A program made the position numbers and the translations under genes. A stretch of DNA of 64,000 bases, taken from Mycolicibacterium sp. HK-90 (GTDB lineage Bacteria; Actinomycetota; Actinomycetes; Mycobacteriales; Mycobacteriaceae). The stretch is from assembly GCF_030486405.1 (NCBI RefSeq), contig NZ_CP129613.1:2666001-2730000 (forward strand), read 5' to 3'. Below are positions 62,503 to 64,000 of the stretch, piece after piece (the first letter of the stretch is position 1; each line of letters begins with the position of its first letter). Under the pieces are notes generated by a model. The model was not told the DNA's origin. It did no database searches and worked only from the letters and a program-made list of their open reading frames with translations.

Positions 62503-63177
62503 TCATGCGGATCCGAGGTCCTCACTCGGCGGCAGTGCCGCGATGGCCAGCGCTTCGGCGATGTGCCCGGACACCGCCGCGGCATACACCTGGTCGCCGG
62601 CCTGGATCACGGTCTTCGGTTCGGGTAGGTAGCCGCTGCCGAGCCGGATGATGAAGGCCACCCGGCCGCCGGTGGCCGCCTCCAGCTCGGTGACCAGGTG
62701 CCCGGCCCAATTCTCGTGCAGCGGAAGCTCGGCCACGCCCACGTTGCCCGACGGATCCCGCCACTTGGTGGTCTCGGTTTCCCTGGTCAGCACGTTGAGC
62801 AGGCGGTCGGTGGTCCACGGCACGGTGGCCACCGTCGGGATGCCCAGACGCTCGTAGACCGCGGCGCGCTTGGCGTCGTAGATGCGCGCCACCACGCGCT
62901 CGACACCGAACGTCTCGCGTGCCACCCGGGCCGAGATGATGTTGGAGTTGTCGCCCGAGGACACCGCGGCGAAGGCGCCGGCCTCCTCGATCCCGGCCCG
63001 CAGCAGCACGTCGCGGTCGAAGCCCATGCCGAGCACGCGTTCACCGGCGAAATCCGGCGACAGGCGGTGGAAGGCGGCACTGTCGCGATCGATGACCGCG
63101 ACCTCGTGGCCGATCCGGGCCAGGCTGTCCGCGAGGGACGCGCCGACCCGCCCGCACCCCATGACGACTACACGCAC
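62503..63177 (-). CDS. ceoB: Trk-type potassium uptake regulator CeoB
   Basis: 224 residues from GTG 63177, giving the start xRVVVMGCGRVGASLADSLARIGHEVAVIDRD as in M. tuberculosis CeoB. A TrkA_N domain followed by a TrkA_C domain (NWAGHLVTELEAATGGRVAFIIRLG). It is 70 bp upstream of ceoC on the same strand, so they are probably co-transcribed and form a heteromeric cytoplasmic ring. Divergent from the permease gene. Confidence 0.94.
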   Translation of the reverse strand: MRVVVMGCGRVGASLADSLARIGHEVAVIDRDSAAFHRLSPDFAGERVLGMGFDRDVLLRAGIEEAGAFAAVSSGDNSNIISARVARETFGVERVVARIYDAKRAAVYERLGIPTVATVPWTTDRLLNVLTRETETTKWRDPSGNVGVAELPLHENWAGHLVTELEAATGGRVAFIIRLGSGYLPEPKTVIQAGDQVYAAAVSGHIAEALAIAALPPSEDLGSA

Positions 63178-63283
63178 CCGACGGTCCTTTCCGGTGGCAG
63201 AAAAGCGCTGTTGCTCTATCCGTGCACTCGGAACGCTACAGCTTTGTGACGACTTTTCGTGTTCGGGCTTAGTCTTGGCTCTC

Positions 63284-64000
63284 GTGTCCAAGCTTTCGAC
63301 GGCAGCACGCCGTCTGGTCCTCGGGCGACCGTTTCGCAGCGACAAGCTCTCGCACACCCTGTTGCCCAAGCGAATCGCCCTGCCGGTGTTCGCTTCCGAT
63401 GCGTTGTCCTCGACGGCATACGCACCGGAGGAGATCTTCCTGGTGCTCTCGGTCGCCGGGCTGACCGCCTATTCGATGGCGCCATGGATCGGTTTGGCGG
63501 TCGCCGCGGTCATGCTCATCGTGATCGCCAGTTACCGGCAGAACGTGCACGCCTACCCGTCGGGCGGCGGCGACTACGAGGTGGTCACCACGAATCTCGG
63601 GCCGACCGCGGGCCTGACCGTGGCCAGCGCGCTGATGGTGGATTACGTCCTCACGGTGGCCGTGTCCATGTCCTCGGCCATGTCGAACATCGGCTCGGCA
63701 GTTCCGTTCGTCGCCGAGCACAAGGTGCTGTTCGCGGTCGCCGCGATTCTGCTGTTGGCTTCGCTGAACCTGCGCGGCATCCGGGAATCGGGCACCGCGT
63801 TCGCGATCCCCACCTACGCGTTCATGGTCGGCATCTTCATCATGCTGGCCTGGGGCCTGTTCCAGATCTACGTGCTCGATGAGCCCTTGCGGGCCGAATC
63901 CGCCGGTTTCGAGATGCATTCCGAGCACGGGGACGTGCTGGGGTTCGCGTTGATCTTCCTGGTGGCCCGGGCGTTCTCGTCAGGGTCGGCGGCACTGACC
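63284..64000 (+). CDS. APC family permease, N-terminal part (Rv2690c-like, runs off right edge)
   Basis: 239 codons from GTG 63284 remain open to the window end. Residues 1-30 are cytoplasmic and basic. Membrane spans follow: WIGLAVAAVMLIVIASY, TAGLTVASALMVDYVLTVAVS, FAVAAILLLASL and AFMVGIFIMLAWGLFQIYV. SSTAYAPEEI and SGGGDYEVV are typical of the amino-acid/polyamine (APC) family, probably an amino acid or K+ permease. The C-terminal half is outside the window. Confidence 0.92.
   Translation, partial: MSKLSTAARRLVLGRPFRSDKLSHTLLPKRIALPVFASDALSSTAYAPEEIFLVLSVAGLTAYSMAPWIGLAVAAVMLIVIASYRQNVHAYPSGGGDYEVVTTNLGPTAGLTVASALMVDYVLTVAVSMSSAMSNIGSAVPFVAEHKVLFAVAAILLLASLNLRGIRESGTAFAIPTYAFMVGIFIMLAWGLFQIYVLDEPLRAESAGFEMHSEHGDVLGFALIFLVARAFSSGSAALT

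Noticed and set aside
1..64000. tRNA, rRNA or riboswitch genes
   Set aside because: No cloverleaf or known riboswitch core was recognised by eye; a covariance-model search would be needed to exclude small RNAs.

Overview
The window looks like chromosome from a rapidly growing mycobacterium (Mycolicibacterium-like). The DNA is GC-rich, there is a complete yrbE-mce operon, and the last 10.6 kb has the gene content and order I know from the Mycobacterium tuberculosis sigA neighbourhood: sigA, ppgK, suhB, cei, DUF4193, DUF3093, dut, DUF3710, alpha/beta hydrolase, OB-fold protein, DUF3159, ceoC, ceoB and an APC permease. Many genes overlap by four bases (ATGA or GTGA), and I used those overlaps to choose several start codons.

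Layout. Positions 1-585 hold the N-terminal part of a secreted repeat protein that runs off the left edge. Positions 928-24000 are a catabolic region. It contains an SnoaL/SDR/putative oxygenase operon; a TetR gene divergent from an F420-type luciferase-like oxidoreductase; an SnoaL-SDR-esterase operon; a six-gene operon (acyl-CoA ligase, alcohol dehydrogenase, aldehyde dehydrogenase, crotonase, two acyl-CoA dehydrogenases) divergent from a Baeyer-Villiger-type monooxygenase and an SDR; a frameshifted 13E12/HNH gene; a P450; an old-yellow-enzyme homologue; and an esterase with an IclR regulator. Positions 24121-29783 hold a second IclR gene divergent from an operon that pairs a sulfotransferase with an alkylsulfatase-type metallo-hydrolase, followed by an SDR, a zinc dehydrogenase and a ketosteroid-isomerase-like protein. 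Positions 29874-34602 are a four-gene operon resembling steroid-ring degradation enzymes: a KshB-like reductase, an HsaA-like monooxygenase, an HsaC-like extradiol dioxygenase and a KstD-like flavoprotein. Positions 34749-38214 carry three gene relics, all ending in SDR C-termini, among intact small oxidoreductase genes. An IclR gene, a TetR gene and an HsaD-like hydrolase (38222-40759) lead to the yrbE-mce operon (40998-50288). Small secreted proteins and two Mce-associated membrane proteins follow, ending at a strong terminator (53359-53401). The conserved core block fills the rest and runs off the right edge inside an APC permease.

How the genes fit together. The accessory part reads as uptake and stepwise degradation of one or more hydrophobic, probably steroid- or terpenoid-like, compounds. 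An Mce importer would bring in the substrate, P450/BVMO/SDR/dehydrogenase steps would oxidise it, CoA activation and beta-oxidation would shorten side chains, and an HsaA/HsaC/HsaD-like meta-cleavage set would open an aromatised ring. TetR and IclR regulators sit next to palindromic sites. The substrate is inferred and cannot be read from sequence. No rRNA, tRNA, CRISPR array or intact insertion sequence was seen.
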